61,029 nt of DNA from an uncultured Anaerococcus sp. (GTDB taxonomy: Bacteria; Bacillota; Clostridia; Tissierellales; Peptoniphilaceae). Position 1 is the stretch's first letter; every line of letters starts with the position of its first letter. Below the pieces are notes generated by a model. That model was not told where the DNA came from. It saw nothing but the letters and a program-made list of their open reading frames with translations, and did no database searches. Shown here in pieces: positions 10,168 through 17,630 of this stretch. Location: positions 1 to 61,029 of the forward strand of contig NZ_CALTSY010000010.1 of NCBI RefSeq assembly GCF_943908415.1, given 5' to 3'. Made by a program: the position numbers and the translations under genes.

Positions 10168-10709
10168 TCTTCTTCCTCCAAATTTTTAATTACTTTTTTT
10201 AATGTTTGGTGTTCCACTTTTAAAACTTCACTGCTAATTTCTTCAGCACTCATGCACCTGCTTATATCAACTTCATTTTGTAAAATAATATCTCCTTCAT
10301 CTAGATTTTCATTTACATAGTGGACTGTAACCCCACTAATCATATCCTTGTTATCAAATACTGCTTTATGGACATTCATACCATAAAATCCCTTGCCTCC
10401 ATATTTAGGTAATAAGGATGGATGGATGTTAATTATGGTAAACTCATCAAGAATTTTTTTCTTGATTTTTACTAAATATCCTGCTAGGACTATTAAATCA
10501 ATATCATGTTTATTAAGTTCCTTAATAATTTGATCATCATCTTTGCTTATCAAATAATCTATCTCATTTGACTTTGCATGATCTAATCCAGCCGCATCTT
10601 TATTAGAAACTATAAGTTTAATTTGGCTTTTAAAATATCCAGAATTTTGAGCATCTATTAAAGCCTTAAGATTGCTGCCACTTCCTGATATAAATACCGC
10701 AAGCTTCAT
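10155..10709 (-). CDS. purN: Phosphoribosylglycinamide formyltransferase
   Basis: PurN transfers a formyl group from 10-formyltetrahydrofolate to GAR, giving FGAR. I place the start at the ATG at 10709 (MKLAVFISGSGSNLKAL, 184 residues) and not at an upstream in-frame ATG at 10748. That upstream start would add residues from inside purF that the family lacks, and 10709 forms an ATGA overlap with the purF stop. Catalytic residues are visible: the Asn and His of INIHPSLLP and the Asp of VNENLDEGDI. The GGKGFYG variant after the HPS motif also occurs in anaerobe PurN proteins, as far as I recall. Confidence 0.95.
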   Translation of the reverse strand: MKLAVFISGSGSNLKALIDAQNSGYFKSQIKLIVSNKDAAGLDHAKSNEIDYLISKDDDQIIKELNKHDIDLIVLAGYLVKIKKKILDEFTIINIHPSLLPKYGGKGFYGMNVHKAVFDNKDMISGVTVHYVNENLDEGDIILQNEVDISRCMSAEEISSEVLKVEHQTLKKVIKNLEEEECAL

Positions 10710-12049
10710 AGTACATCCTTTTTTATTGGGTAATCCCCAGTAAAACAAGCCTTGCAGTAATCATTTGGATTAGATAGGGTTTGTAACATATTATCTAAAC
10801 TTATAAATTCCAAGCTATCTGCTCCTATTTGATCTCTTATCTGCTCTATACTTAGCTTAGAAGCTATAAGATCAGCTTTATCGGGGGTATCTATGCCGTA
10901 ATAGCAAGGATAGGTAAATGGAGGTGAACTTACCCTAAAATGAACTTCTTTTGCTCCAAACTTCCTCATTCTCTTTATTATCTTAGCACTTGTAGTGCCC
11001 CTAACTATTGAATCATCTACTAATATTATGCTTTTACCATATATAACGGATTTTTGAGGATTTAGCTTTAATTTGACAGCTAAGTTTCTTTCTTTTTGGC
11101 TAGATTTTATAAAGCTTCTTCCTACATATCTATTCTTAACTAAGCCTTGAGCAAGGGGAATACCGGAAGCTGTAGAATATCCTATAGCTGATGCTATTCC
11201 AGAATCTGGAACAGGACAAACCAGGTCAGCTTCTATAGGGGCTTGCTTATAAAGCATTTGACCACAAGCCTTTCTAAATGTATATGAATTGACATTGTCG
11301 ATATTAGCATCAGGGCGTGCTGTGTATATGTATTCAAATATACAGTGTTTTTGATTTTTATTCATGTCTGACGGATATGAACTAAATCCATCTTTATCAA
11401 TAACAACTATTTCTCCTGCTTTAATATCCCTATATTTATATATATCAAGGATTTCAAGAGCTGCATTTTCACTAGCAATTACAAAATCATCTCCGTCACT
11501 GCCTATCATCAAGGGTCTAAAAGCATAATAATCTCTAAAGGCTATTATTTTATCTTGCATGCAGATTACACAAGAATATGCCCCCTTTATTATCTGCATG
11601 GTTTTTCTTATAGCATTAACAATATCTCCCTCATAATATCTAGTAATCAAAAGCAATATTAGCTCACTATCCGTGTGAGTATGAAATGATAAGCCTTCCT
11701 TTTCTAGATTTTCTTTTAATAAATTATAATTTATTAGGTTTCCATCATGTGCTATAGAGAATTTATTATTTTTTATAAAACTAAGCAATGGCTCAATATT
11801 ATAATCATAATTGCAAGCTTGTGGTGCAGATCTAACATGGCCAATTCCCATCTGTGCATTCTCATCTGTAATCTGGCAATCACAAAATAAATCATTTACT
11901 AGCCCTGATGCTTTCATCATATCCAAGCTTTTTCCATCAGAAATAACTACTCCCACAGAATCCTGCCCCCTATGTTGAATAGCACTCAAGGAATAATAAA
12001 GCTGCTCTAATATACTTTTGCTGGATCTAATTCCTACAATCCCACTCAT
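10706..12049 (-). CDS. purF: Amidophosphoribosyltransferase with a degenerate glutaminase site
   Basis: PurF makes phosphoribosylamine from PRPP and is the first purine enzyme. The phosphoribosyltransferase half is intact, with the PRPP loop VDDSIVRGTTS at about residues 344-354. Cysteines 236, 382, 432 and 435 match the four Fe-S ligands of the Bacillus-type enzyme. The glutaminase half is abnormal. The N-terminal nucleophile is Ser2 (MSGIVGI, codon AGT) where the family has Cys. AHNGN reads AHDGN (Asp102), HVRYxT reads HVRSAP, and RDPNGIRPL reads RDYYAFRPL. There is no propeptide and no upstream in-frame start before a TAA nine codons earlier. Ammonia-dependent activity is inferred. Its ATG overlaps the leader ORF stop. 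Confidence 0.93.
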   Translation of the reverse strand: MSGIVGIRSSKSILEQLYYSLSAIQHRGQDSVGVVISDGKSLDMMKASGLVNDLFCDCQITDENAQMGIGHVRSAPQACNYDYNIEPLLSFIKNNKFSIAHDGNLINYNLLKENLEKEGLSFHTHTDSELILLLITRYYEGDIVNAIRKTMQIIKGAYSCVICMQDKIIAFRDYYAFRPLMIGSDGDDFVIASENAALEILDIYKYRDIKAGEIVVIDKDGFSSYPSDMNKNQKHCIFEYIYTARPDANIDNVNSYTFRKACGQMLYKQAPIEADLVCPVPDSGIASAIGYSTASGIPLAQGLVKNRYVGRSFIKSSQKERNLAVKLKLNPQKSVIYGKSIILVDDSIVRGTTSAKIIKRMRKFGAKEVHFRVSSPPFTYPCYYGIDTPDKADLIASKLSIEQIRDQIGADSLEFISLDNMLQTLSNPNDYCKACFTGDYPIKKDVL

Positions 12050-12240
12050 AAAATTTTCCTCATTCCCCTCCTTACTTTAATAAGACAAACTGACAATACT
12101 AAAAAAAGAGAACCCAATACAGGGTTCTCTTTTATAGCAAGACAAAAATATTGAATTGTAAATTTCAATTTTTTTATAAAGGCAAAGGTAGAGTGTAATT
12201 GATAGATAAATATATCTTGAAAGCTAAAATTAATTTTCAT
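12046..12240 (-). CDS. Leader ORF of the purine operon, overlapping purF
   Basis: A 64-codon ORF fills the purF leader. Its ATG at 12240 follows a GGAG site by six bases, and its TGA overlaps the purF ATG as ATGA, the arrangement of coupled genes. The peptide starts MKINFSFQDIF and has a hydrophobic run near residues 43-54 (LGSLFLVLSVCL) followed by basic residues. I recognise no family. An intrinsic terminator hairpin lies within its codons 36-46, so a translating ribosome would cover it. It may matter as a regulatory translation event more than as a protein. A five-codon ORF in the same frame (MRKIL) ends at the same stop and has its own AAGGAGG. Confidence 0.55.
   Translation of the reverse strand: MKINFSFQDIFIYQLHSTFAFIKKLKFTIQYFCLAIKENPVLGSLFLVLSVCLIKVRRGMRKIL
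12101..12134 (-). terminator. Intrinsic terminator (attenuator) in the purF leader
   Basis: The minus-strand RNA has arms AAAAGAGAACCC and GGGTTCTCTTTT: twelve perfect base pairs, a six-base loop and a run of seven U. It lies 50-85 bases before purF and inside the leader ORF, so it is placed to stop transcription before the whole operon unless prevented. Confidence 0.85.
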
Positions 12241-12253
12241 CTGACTCTCCTTT
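12184..12253 (-). promoter_or_regulatory. Predicted helix hiding the leader ORF ribosome site
   Basis: On the minus strand, AAAGGAGAGT (12253-12244), which contains the leader ORF Shine-Dalgarno, is complementary to ACTCTaCCTTT (12194-12184): two five-pair blocks with one bulged A. The enclosed loop holds the leader ORF start and smaller hairpins. The pairing would block leader translation. Its role is inferred. Confidence 0.5.
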
Positions 12254-12273
12254 AATCCTTTATGATATTTTAT

Positions 12274-12301
12274 ATTATAAAGATTTTTATAAATAATGCA
12301 A
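12274..12301 (-). promoter_or_regulatory. Promoter of the purine operon
   Basis: On the minus strand, TTGCAT (12301-12296) and a perfect TATAAT (12279-12274) are separated by 16 bases. Initiation is expected near 12266, giving a leader of about 217 bases before purF. The -35 end lies a few bases from the extended -10 of the divergent methyltransferase gene, so the two promoters may compete. I found no purine riboswitch core and no PurR-type box. Confidence 0.75.
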
Positions 12302-12306
12302 GTCTA

Positions 12307-12315
12307 TGCTATAAT
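12307..12315 (+). promoter_or_regulatory. Extended -10 promoter of the methyltransferase gene
   Basis: TGC followed by TATAAT (12310-12315) lies only six bases before the ATG at 12322. Transcription would begin at or within a few bases of the start codon, giving a leaderless or nearly leaderless mRNA. No good -35 and no Shine-Dalgarno are visible. Confidence 0.6.
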
Positions 12316-12321
12316 ATTTTT

Positions 12322-13020
12322 ATGAAAAAACTAGATTATATACCAAAAACAAATATAAAAATGATACATGTAGATAATTCCTATACTTTTGGCATAGATT
12401 CCATATTACTTTTAGACTTTGCTAAAATGAAAAGAGGAAAAACTCTTGTCGATATAGGTAGTGGTTCAGGAATTTTAAGTCTAGGTGCAAATTCTTATTA
12501 TGATCTTGATAAGGTGTATGCTATTGAAATCCAAGAAGAAAAAGCAAATTTGTTAAAGAAAAATTTAGAATTAAATAAAGTTAATAATATAGAAGTCATT
12601 AATAAAGATTTAAATAAAACTAATATCGGTATTAATTCTATAGATTACATAATAACTAATCCCCCATATTATAAGATAGACGATAATATAGGAAATAAGA
12701 GTGAGGAGTTTTTGATATCTAGACAAGAAAAATATCTTAACTTAGATAATATATTTGATTTTGCAAATAAAACTCTTAAGGATAAAGGCAAGTTATTTAT
12801 GATTCATAAACCAGAACGCATGGTGGATATATTTACTTCTTCTGGAAATATAAAACCAAAAAGGATTAGGTTTGCATCATCTACTTTTGATAAGAAGCCT
12901 CAATTTATACTAATAGAATTTGTTAAAAATGCCAAGGATGGGATAAAGATTGAAGACCCTTTAATAATATATGAAAATGGTTTTTATAGTTCTGAAGTTA
13001 AAAAAATTAATGGACTATAA
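12322..13020 (+). CDS. tRNA1(Val) A37 N6-methyltransferase-like SAM methyltransferase
   Basis: This TrmN6/YfiC-family enzyme has the SAM-binding motif VDIGSGSGILSL near residue 45 and the amino-methyltransferase motif NPPYY near residue 115. Both fit N6-methyladenine formation on a tRNA. I start it at 12322 (MKKLDYIPKTNIK, 232 residues), which matches the family N-terminus. The upstream ATG at 12262 lies before the only good promoter. In Firmicutes this family is often next to rsmI; here an unrelated flavoprotein gene separates them. Family assignment is good; the exact tRNA substrate is inferred. Confidence 0.85.
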   Translation: MKKLDYIPKTNIKMIHVDNSYTFGIDSILLLDFAKMKRGKTLVDIGSGSGILSLGANSYYDLDKVYAIEIQEEKANLLKKNLELNKVNNIEVINKDLNKTNIGINSIDYIITNPPYYKIDDNIGNKSEEFLISRQEKYLNLDNIFDFANKTLKDKGKLFMIHKPERMVDIFTSSGNIKPKRIRFASSTFDKKPQFILIEFVKNAKDGIKIEDPLIIYENGFYSSEVKKINGL

Positions 13021-13037
13021 CTACAATTAACTAGAAA

Positions 13038-13066
13038 TTGTCAATTATACATGGCTAAAGTATAAT
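13038..13066 (+). promoter_or_regulatory. Promoter of the flavocytochrome-like gene
   Basis: TTGTCA (13038-13043), a 17-base spacer and a perfect TATAAT (13061-13066). An AAGGAG site at 13097-13102 precedes the ATG at 13108 by five bases. This is one of the best sigma-A-type promoters in the window. Confidence 0.8.
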
Positions 13067-13107
13067 AAAATTGATAATAAAAAAACAATGAATATTAAGG
13101 AGTATTA

Positions 13108-14925
13108 ATGAAAGTCAATAAATTAAAGCCTATAGCTTTAGCCTTATCATTATCTTTATTATTTGTAGCTTGTGAGAATAAAGATACAAATAATAAAAGT
13201 ACTAATGATAATGCTAAAACTGAAAACACAAAAAATACTGGTGAGGATTCTAAAGAAAATAAAGATAGCAAAAAAGATAAATCACAAGCTATAAATGAAC
13301 TCAAGGATGGTACATATAAGGCTAGTGCAAATGGATATGATCGTGACTTAAATATAGAAGTAAGTATAAATGATGGAAAAATATCTGATATAGAACTATT
13401 AGAAAATCACGAATCAGATGCTGTTATGAAAAGAGCTTTCCCAATTATTAAAGAAAGAATAATTGAAGCAAATAGCCCAGATGTTGACTCTGTATCTGCT
13501 GCAACGTTTTCTTCTACAGCAGTAAAAGAAGCAACCTTATCTGCTCTAGAAGATGCGGGTCTAGAAAAAGATTCCATTAAAGTTTCTAACTCTACAGGAT
13601 ATGAGGAAGATAGAGAATTAAAGGAATCAGAAGATAAAAATACTGACTTATTGGTAGTGGGTGGTGGACCTGCAGGTCTTGCTTCAGCCATACAAGCTAA
13701 ACAAGATGGTGTAGAAAATGTAACTGTTATAGAAAAAATGGATATTCTAAGTGGTAATGGTAAATTCGATATGAATTTTTTTGATATGGCTAACTCCGAA
13801 GCAATGAAAAATAATAATAATGAAGTTAGCAAGGAAGACTACAAAGAAAACTATTCTGAAAATGCGTGGGATAGTAAAGAAAGAATTGATGCCATGGCGG
13901 ATGGAGCATTTGAAGTTGATAGCTGGCTACGTGATCAGGATATAGATTTAGATTATAACTTTGGTGAGAAAGGTTCTATGAACCACATGGCTAAAGAAGA
14001 TGAATATGCAGGAGATTATCTACAAACAAAATTGGAAAAAAATGCCAATGATTTAGGGATAGAAATAATAACTGGTACAAAAGCAACAGATCTTCTAATT
14101 GAAGGCGATAAAGCTATAGGTGCTCTTGTAGAAGATAAGGATTCTAGCTATAATATAAAAGCAAAATCTACAATTGTAGCTACTGGTGGATTCTCAAACA
14201 ATAAAGATTTACTCCAAGAATATATATCTGGTGCAGAAAAAATACCAACTTCTAACCAAATAGGAGCTACAGGCGATTTTGTAGAAATAGCAAAAGATCA
14301 TAACATTAAATTGTCAGATATGGAAAAATCATCAATATTCCCTAAAATCTTAGATCCAAGGCGTGATCTAACAGGAGCCTTCGATAGTAACTTCATATTT
14401 GTAAATAAAAATGGAGAAAGGTTTATAGACGAATCAGATAGTGATATAGAATACGCGCAAAAAATGATCGAAAATAGACCGGTGTATTATATCTTTGATG
14501 ATGAGGCTAAAGATTCTTTCTATAGATTATCTAGTCAAGTAGAAAAGGGATATATTGAAAGTGCAGAATCTATAGATAAACTAGCTGAAGCTATTGGTTG
14601 CGATGCTGACACTTTAGAAAAATCAATATATAGTTATAATAAAGCAGTAAAAGGTGAAGCCGATGACCCATATAGAAAAGAAGCTGGAGAAAGAGAACTT
14701 GATACAAGCTCTAAGCTATATTATGTAAAAGTTACACCTGCTATTCACATGACCAAGGGTGGAATAGTAGCAAATGAAAAAGCTCAAGTATTAGATGAAA
14801 ATGATGAAGTTATAGATGGCTTATATGCAGCTGGTGAAGTTACAGACACATCAGGAGCTTATTCTGCAGCAATAATTTTTGGTAGAATATCAGGTTCTTC
14901 TGCAGCTGATTATATAAACAAATAA
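13108..14925 (+). CDS. FMN-binding and FAD-dependent lipoprotein, flavocytochrome c / fumarate reductase-like
   Basis: The 605-residue protein starts with a lipoprotein signal ending in FVAC (Cys22), so it should be anchored outside the membrane. A charged linker leads to an FMN-binding domain at about residues 65-145, with DSVSAATFSS resembling the covalent flavinylation site. A FAD-binding_2 domain then starts at VVGGGPAGLASA near residue 180 and ends in GLYAAGEVT. The fumarate reductase catalytic set is not conserved: the C-terminal ANRLGGNA motif is replaced by SGAYSAA, the HHTxGG motif reads IHMTKGG, and the ERF...RD region has no Arg after FIDES. It is probably a reductase of another small unsaturated acid or acceptor. 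It is monocistronic between a strong promoter and a terminator. Confidence 0.85.
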   Translation: MKVNKLKPIALALSLSLLFVACENKDTNNKSTNDNAKTENTKNTGEDSKENKDSKKDKSQAINELKDGTYKASANGYDRDLNIEVSINDGKISDIELLENHESDAVMKRAFPIIKERIIEANSPDVDSVSAATFSSTAVKEATLSALEDAGLEKDSIKVSNSTGYEEDRELKESEDKNTDLLVVGGGPAGLASAIQAKQDGVENVTVIEKMDILSGNGKFDMNFFDMANSEAMKNNNNEVSKEDYKENYSENAWDSKERIDAMADGAFEVDSWLRDQDIDLDYNFGEKGSMNHMAKEDEYAGDYLQTKLEKNANDLGIEIITGTKATDLLIEGDKAIGALVEDKDSSYNIKAKSTIVATGGFSNNKDLLQEYISGAEKIPTSNQIGATGDFVEIAKDHNIKLSDMEKSSIFPKILDPRRDLTGAFDSNFIFVNKNGERFIDESDSDIEYAQKMIENRPVYYIFDDEAKDSFYRLSSQVEKGYIESAESIDKLAEAIGCDADTLEKSIYSYNKAVKGEADDPYRKEAGERELDTSSKLYYVKVTPAIHMTKGGIVANEKAQVLDENDEVIDGLYAAGEVTDTSGAYSAAIIFGRISGSSAADYINK

Positions 14926-14946
14926 ATTACTAAAAATTAATATTAT

Positions 14947-14980
14947 AAAATGCGTCCATTTTCTTTTGGACGTATTTTTT
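14947..14980 (+). terminator. Intrinsic terminator after the flavocytochrome-like gene
   Basis: Arms ATGCGTCCA and TGGACGTAT pair with one G-U, extended by A-T pairs, and are followed by six T. It lies 22 bases past the stop codon. Confidence 0.8.
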
Positions 14981-15005
14981 GTTACAATTTATATAAGGAG
15001 TTACT

Positions 15006-15821
15006 ATGGACTATCAAATATATTTTATACCAACACCAATTGGAAATCTTGAGGATATGACTATCCGTGCAATCAATACTTTAAAAGAAGTAGATATTAT
15101 AGCGTGCGAGGATACTAGAGAAAGCAAAAAATTACTCGATTATTACTCAATCAATAAGCCACTTACAAGCTATCATAAGTTTAATGAAATGTCCAAAGGA
15201 AGCGAAATTATAGAAAAAGCAAAATCCGGAAAGATTTATGGAGTAATAACAGATCAAGGAATGCCAGGTATATCTGATCCTGGACATATACTAATAAAAA
15301 AATGTATCGAAGAAGATATAACTTATACAATATTACCTGGAGCCAGCTCATTAATTACGGCCTTAGTAGGATCCGGTCTTAATAACGATAGATTTGCTTA
15401 TTATGGTTTTATACCTAAAAAAAATAGTGAAAAACTAAATTTATATAAGGAATTAGAAAGTGAAGCAAAAACTTCTATACTCTTTGATACACCCCACAAT
15501 TTAGAAGATACTATAAATGACTTTAAGGAAATTTTTCCTGATAGGAAATTATGTATAGCCCGCGAACTTACAAAAAAATTTGAAGAATATGTCTTATATG
15601 ATATTAAAGATATAGATATCCATGATATTACTCTTAAAGGAGAATTTGTTTTGATACTGTCAGGGCAAGTTTTAAATAATAGTGAATCTATAGAAGATTA
15701 TAAGGAAGAAATAGAATCATTAATAAAAGATGGTTTAAGAACCAAGGATATAACTAAGATTATTAAAGATAAGGCAAGTTTTTCTAAAAACGAAATCTAT
15801 GAATATATAATTAATCTATAA
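15006..15821 (+). CDS. rsmI: 16S rRNA (cytidine1402-2'-O)-methyltransferase
   Basis: RsmI methylates the ribose of C1402 in the 16S decoding centre using SAM. The 271-residue protein is full length, with the family opening PTPIGNLEDMTIRAINTL, the ACEDTRESKKLL motif, the TDQGMPGISDPG loop and PGASSL. An AAGGAG site lies six bases before the ATG. It lies 26 bases after a terminator with no strong promoter between, so it may depend on read-through. Its substrate base is also close to the target of RsmH, encoded elsewhere in the window. Confidence 0.95.
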   Translation: MDYQIYFIPTPIGNLEDMTIRAINTLKEVDIIACEDTRESKKLLDYYSINKPLTSYHKFNEMSKGSEIIEKAKSGKIYGVITDQGMPGISDPGHILIKKCIEEDITYTILPGASSLITALVGSGLNNDRFAYYGFIPKKNSEKLNLYKELESEAKTSILFDTPHNLEDTINDFKEIFPDRKLCIARELTKKFEEYVLYDIKDIDIHDITLKGEFVLILSGQVLNNSESIEDYKEEIESLIKDGLRTKDITKIIKDKASFSKNEIYEYIINL

Positions 15822-15828
15822 AAATAAT

Positions 15829-15862
15829 GGAGACTCCTCAATAAGTAAAGTCTCCTATTTTT
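15829..15862. terminator. Bidirectional terminator between rsmI and ldhD
   Basis: GGAGACT (15829-15835) and AGTCTCC (15849-15855) form a seven-pair stem with a 13-base loop and a T-rich tail on the plus strand. The genes converge here and the right arm touches the ldhD stop codon. Confidence 0.65.
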
Positions 15863-16847
15863 TATTAATTCTATAATGACTATCGCCTGTTTCCAAAACT
15901 TCTTTTACACAATCAAGTGAAAATCTCACTTGATTCTTAATAGCTGTCTTTGTAAAAAAGGCTATATGATTTGTCATTATTATATTAGGGTTAGCTAGTA
16001 ATTGATCGAATAAATCATCATCATAGGATGGATTATCGTGTCCATATATACCTTCCTCATGCTCATAAACATCTAGAAAAGCCCCTTTGATCTTCCCATT
16101 ATTAACTGCATCGAGTAATGCCTTACTATCCACTAGGCCTCCCCTTGCAGGATTAACTAGATAAGATCCATCTTTCATTTTAGAAAAGGCGTCTTTATCA
16201 AACTGATGATAGTTTTCTTCTACTAGGGCTGAATGAATTGTGATCATGTCAGACTTTTCTAAAAGACTTTCAAAGTCATCGACAAATTCTACTGTATTTC
16301 TAGCATAGCCCTTAGTATGCGGCGTATAAGCAATTACTTTTGCTCCCATTGCCTTTAGACATTGGGCAACTAAAAAGCCAATAGAACCTAATCCATATAT
16401 ACCCACAGTCTTTTCTCTAATACTTTCACCTAGGATTTCATCAGCAAATCGGAAGTTTTTTGCTTCTACATTCCTTCTAATTTGATCATCATTTTTTAAA
16501 AGTTTAAGTATGGACATTACTGTAAATTCGGCAATAGACTCTGGTGAATAATTTGGTGTATTTGTAATTATAAGTCCTGCTTTACTAGCCAGATCTAAAT
16601 CAATCCTATCAAATCCAACAGAAGTTAAGGCTATTTGTTTTATACCTTGGTCTGCTATCTTTTGATACATGTCTTCTTCTATAGTACTTGTAGCTGCCAG
16701 TACTACTCCATCATAATTTGATAGCTTATCTAATTGTCTATAATCAAGCTTCTCATTAGATACAACAACCTCTATACCATTTTCCTCTTCCCACTGTTTT
16801 ATATATTCTATAGCTTGTGAACGTTGTTTATAAAAAATAATTTTCAT
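15855..16847 (-). CDS. ldhD: D-lactate dehydrogenase (D-2-hydroxyacid dehydrogenase)
   Basis: It reduces pyruvate to D-lactate with NADH, regenerating NAD+ in fermentation. The 330-residue protein has the family layout: an N-terminal catalytic lobe, NAD-binding GLGSIG at about residue 150, the substrate Arg in NPARGGLVD, the Glu in DVYEHEEGIYG and the catalytic His in NHIAFFT. The EHEEGIYG stretch is typical of true D-lactate dehydrogenases. It stands alone, convergent with rsmI, with rpsU upstream and a terminator between. The exact 2-keto acid preference is inferred. Confidence 0.92.
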   Translation of the reverse strand: MKIIFYKQRSQAIEYIKQWEEENGIEVVVSNEKLDYRQLDKLSNYDGVVLAATSTIEEDMYQKIADQGIKQIALTSVGFDRIDLDLASKAGLIITNTPNYSPESIAEFTVMSILKLLKNDDQIRRNVEAKNFRFADEILGESIREKTVGIYGLGSIGFLVAQCLKAMGAKVIAYTPHTKGYARNTVEFVDDFESLLEKSDMITIHSALVEENYHQFDKDAFSKMKDGSYLVNPARGGLVDSKALLDAVNNGKIKGAFLDVYEHEEGIYGHDNPSYDDDLFDQLLANPNIIMTNHIAFFTKTAIKNQVRFSLDCVKEVLETGDSHYRINKK

Positions 16848-16891
16848 CTATATCTCTCCTTATTATATAGATATAATTACCCATTTATTGT

Positions 16892-16920
16892 AAATAAAAA
16901 AGAACCCGAGGGTCCTTTAA
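16892..16920 (-). terminator. Intrinsic terminator after rpsU
   Basis: Minus-strand arms AAAGGACCC and GGGTTCTTT pair with one G-U and a very tight loop, followed by a T run. It lies just past the rpsU stop. Confidence 0.7.
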
Positions 16921-16926
16921 AATTAA

Positions 16927-17109
16927 TTATTTGTTTTTTCTATTTTTTCTTTTAGCAGCGTCATTCTTCTTTTTTCTTACAACGCTTGGTTTTTCGTAGT
17001 GTTCTCTCTTTCTGTATTCAGAAAGTACACCGGATCTTGCGCATTGTCTTTTGAATCTTTTAATTGCACTATCAATTGATTCATTTTCTCCAACTTTGAT
17101 TTCTGTCAT
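16927..17109 (-). CDS. rpsU: 30S ribosomal protein S21
   Basis: S21 sits on the 30S platform near the anti-Shine-Dalgarno. The start is the ATG at 17109 (MTEIKVGENESIDSAIKRF, 60 residues), preceded by a strong GAGGGGG site. The longer frame reading MCYTRGG is upstream of that site and is rejected. The basic C-terminus (KKKNDAAKRKNRKNK) is typical. It follows hinT in an apparent two-gene operon. In B. subtilis rpsU follows the dnaK-dnaJ-yqeV group; here it lies about 1.3 kb past mtaB with one plus-strand gene and hinT between. Confidence 0.96.
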   Translation of the reverse strand: MTEIKVGENESIDSAIKRFKRQCARSGVLSEYRKREHYEKPSVVRKKKNDAAKRKNRKNK

Positions 17110-17162
17110 CTCTATCCCCCCTCTCGTATAACACAAAAATTTTTTCTTATCCTAGTGACATA

Positions 17163-17498
17163 TCAGCCTGGTGGCCATTGTAAAGATCTGCCCCCTAGTA
17201 CATGAAAATGCAAGTGAGGAACGCTCTGTCCCCCGTCTTCGCCGATATTGGTAACAACTCTGTAGGACTCTAGCCCATTATCTTTTGCAAGTTTTTTTAT
17301 AGTTTGCATTATGCGTGCTATAAGTTCGCTGTCACCATCTTCAAGCGTAGCTAAACTTGTTATGTGCTTTTTTGGTATAACAAGAAAATGGATAGGTGCT
17401 TGTGGATCTAAATCATTAAATGCAATTATTTGATCATCTTCGTAAATTGTGTCAGATGGTATATCTCCATCTACAATCTTACAAAATACACAATCCAT
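17163..17498 (-). CDS. hinT: HIT family nucleotide phosphoramidase
   Basis: Proteins of this family hydrolyse adenosine phosphoramidates and similar nucleotides. The 111-residue protein has the N-terminal CVFCKI segment with a CxxC pair, and the histidine triad HLHFHV near its end, followed by a GG and a terminal WPPG. It heads an operon with rpsU from a good promoter (TTGACT-17-TATTAT). Full length and ordinary. Confidence 0.93.
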   Translation of the reverse strand: MDCVFCKIVDGDIPSDTIYEDDQIIAFNDLDPQAPIHFLVIPKKHITSLATLEDGDSELIARIMQTIKKLAKDNGLESYRVVTNIGEDGGQSVPHLHFHVLGGRSLQWPPG

Positions 17499-17519
17499 AC
17501 TTCACCCCCATTGCTATAT

Positions 17520-17548
17520 ATAATACCACATAAAAAAATCTCAGTCAA
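17520..17548 (-). promoter_or_regulatory. Promoter of hinT-rpsU
   Basis: On the minus strand, TTGACT (17548-17543) and TATTAT (17525-17520) are separated by 17 bases, 22 bases before the hinT start. Confidence 0.75.
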
Positions 17549-17557
17549 CAAAAATGA

Positions 17558-17585
17558 TTGATAAATGAACATCCTTAGATAAAAT
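17558..17585 (+). promoter_or_regulatory. Candidate promoter of the NAD(P)-binding protein gene
   Basis: TTGATA (17558-17563), 16 bases, TAAAAT (17580-17585). It starts ten bases from the divergent hinT -35, so the two genes share a short control region. Confidence 0.55.
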
Positions 17586-17630
17586 ATTTGATAATGGGTA
17601 TGTATGTAAAATGAAAGGAAAGGATGTATA

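Noticed and set aside
12050..12266. Purine, guanine or PRPP riboswitch before purF
   Set aside because: The conserved junction and loop motifs of these classes were not found; the leader is A+T rich apart from the terminator and the SD helix.
12262..12321. Longer N-terminus of the TrmN6-like gene starting at 12262
   Set aside because: It would start upstream of the only good promoter, has no ribosome site and does not match the family N-terminus.
13095..13832. Minus-strand frames antisense to the flavocytochrome-like gene
   Set aside because: The plus-strand gene has a promoter, ribosome site, lipobox and domain structure; the antisense frames have none.
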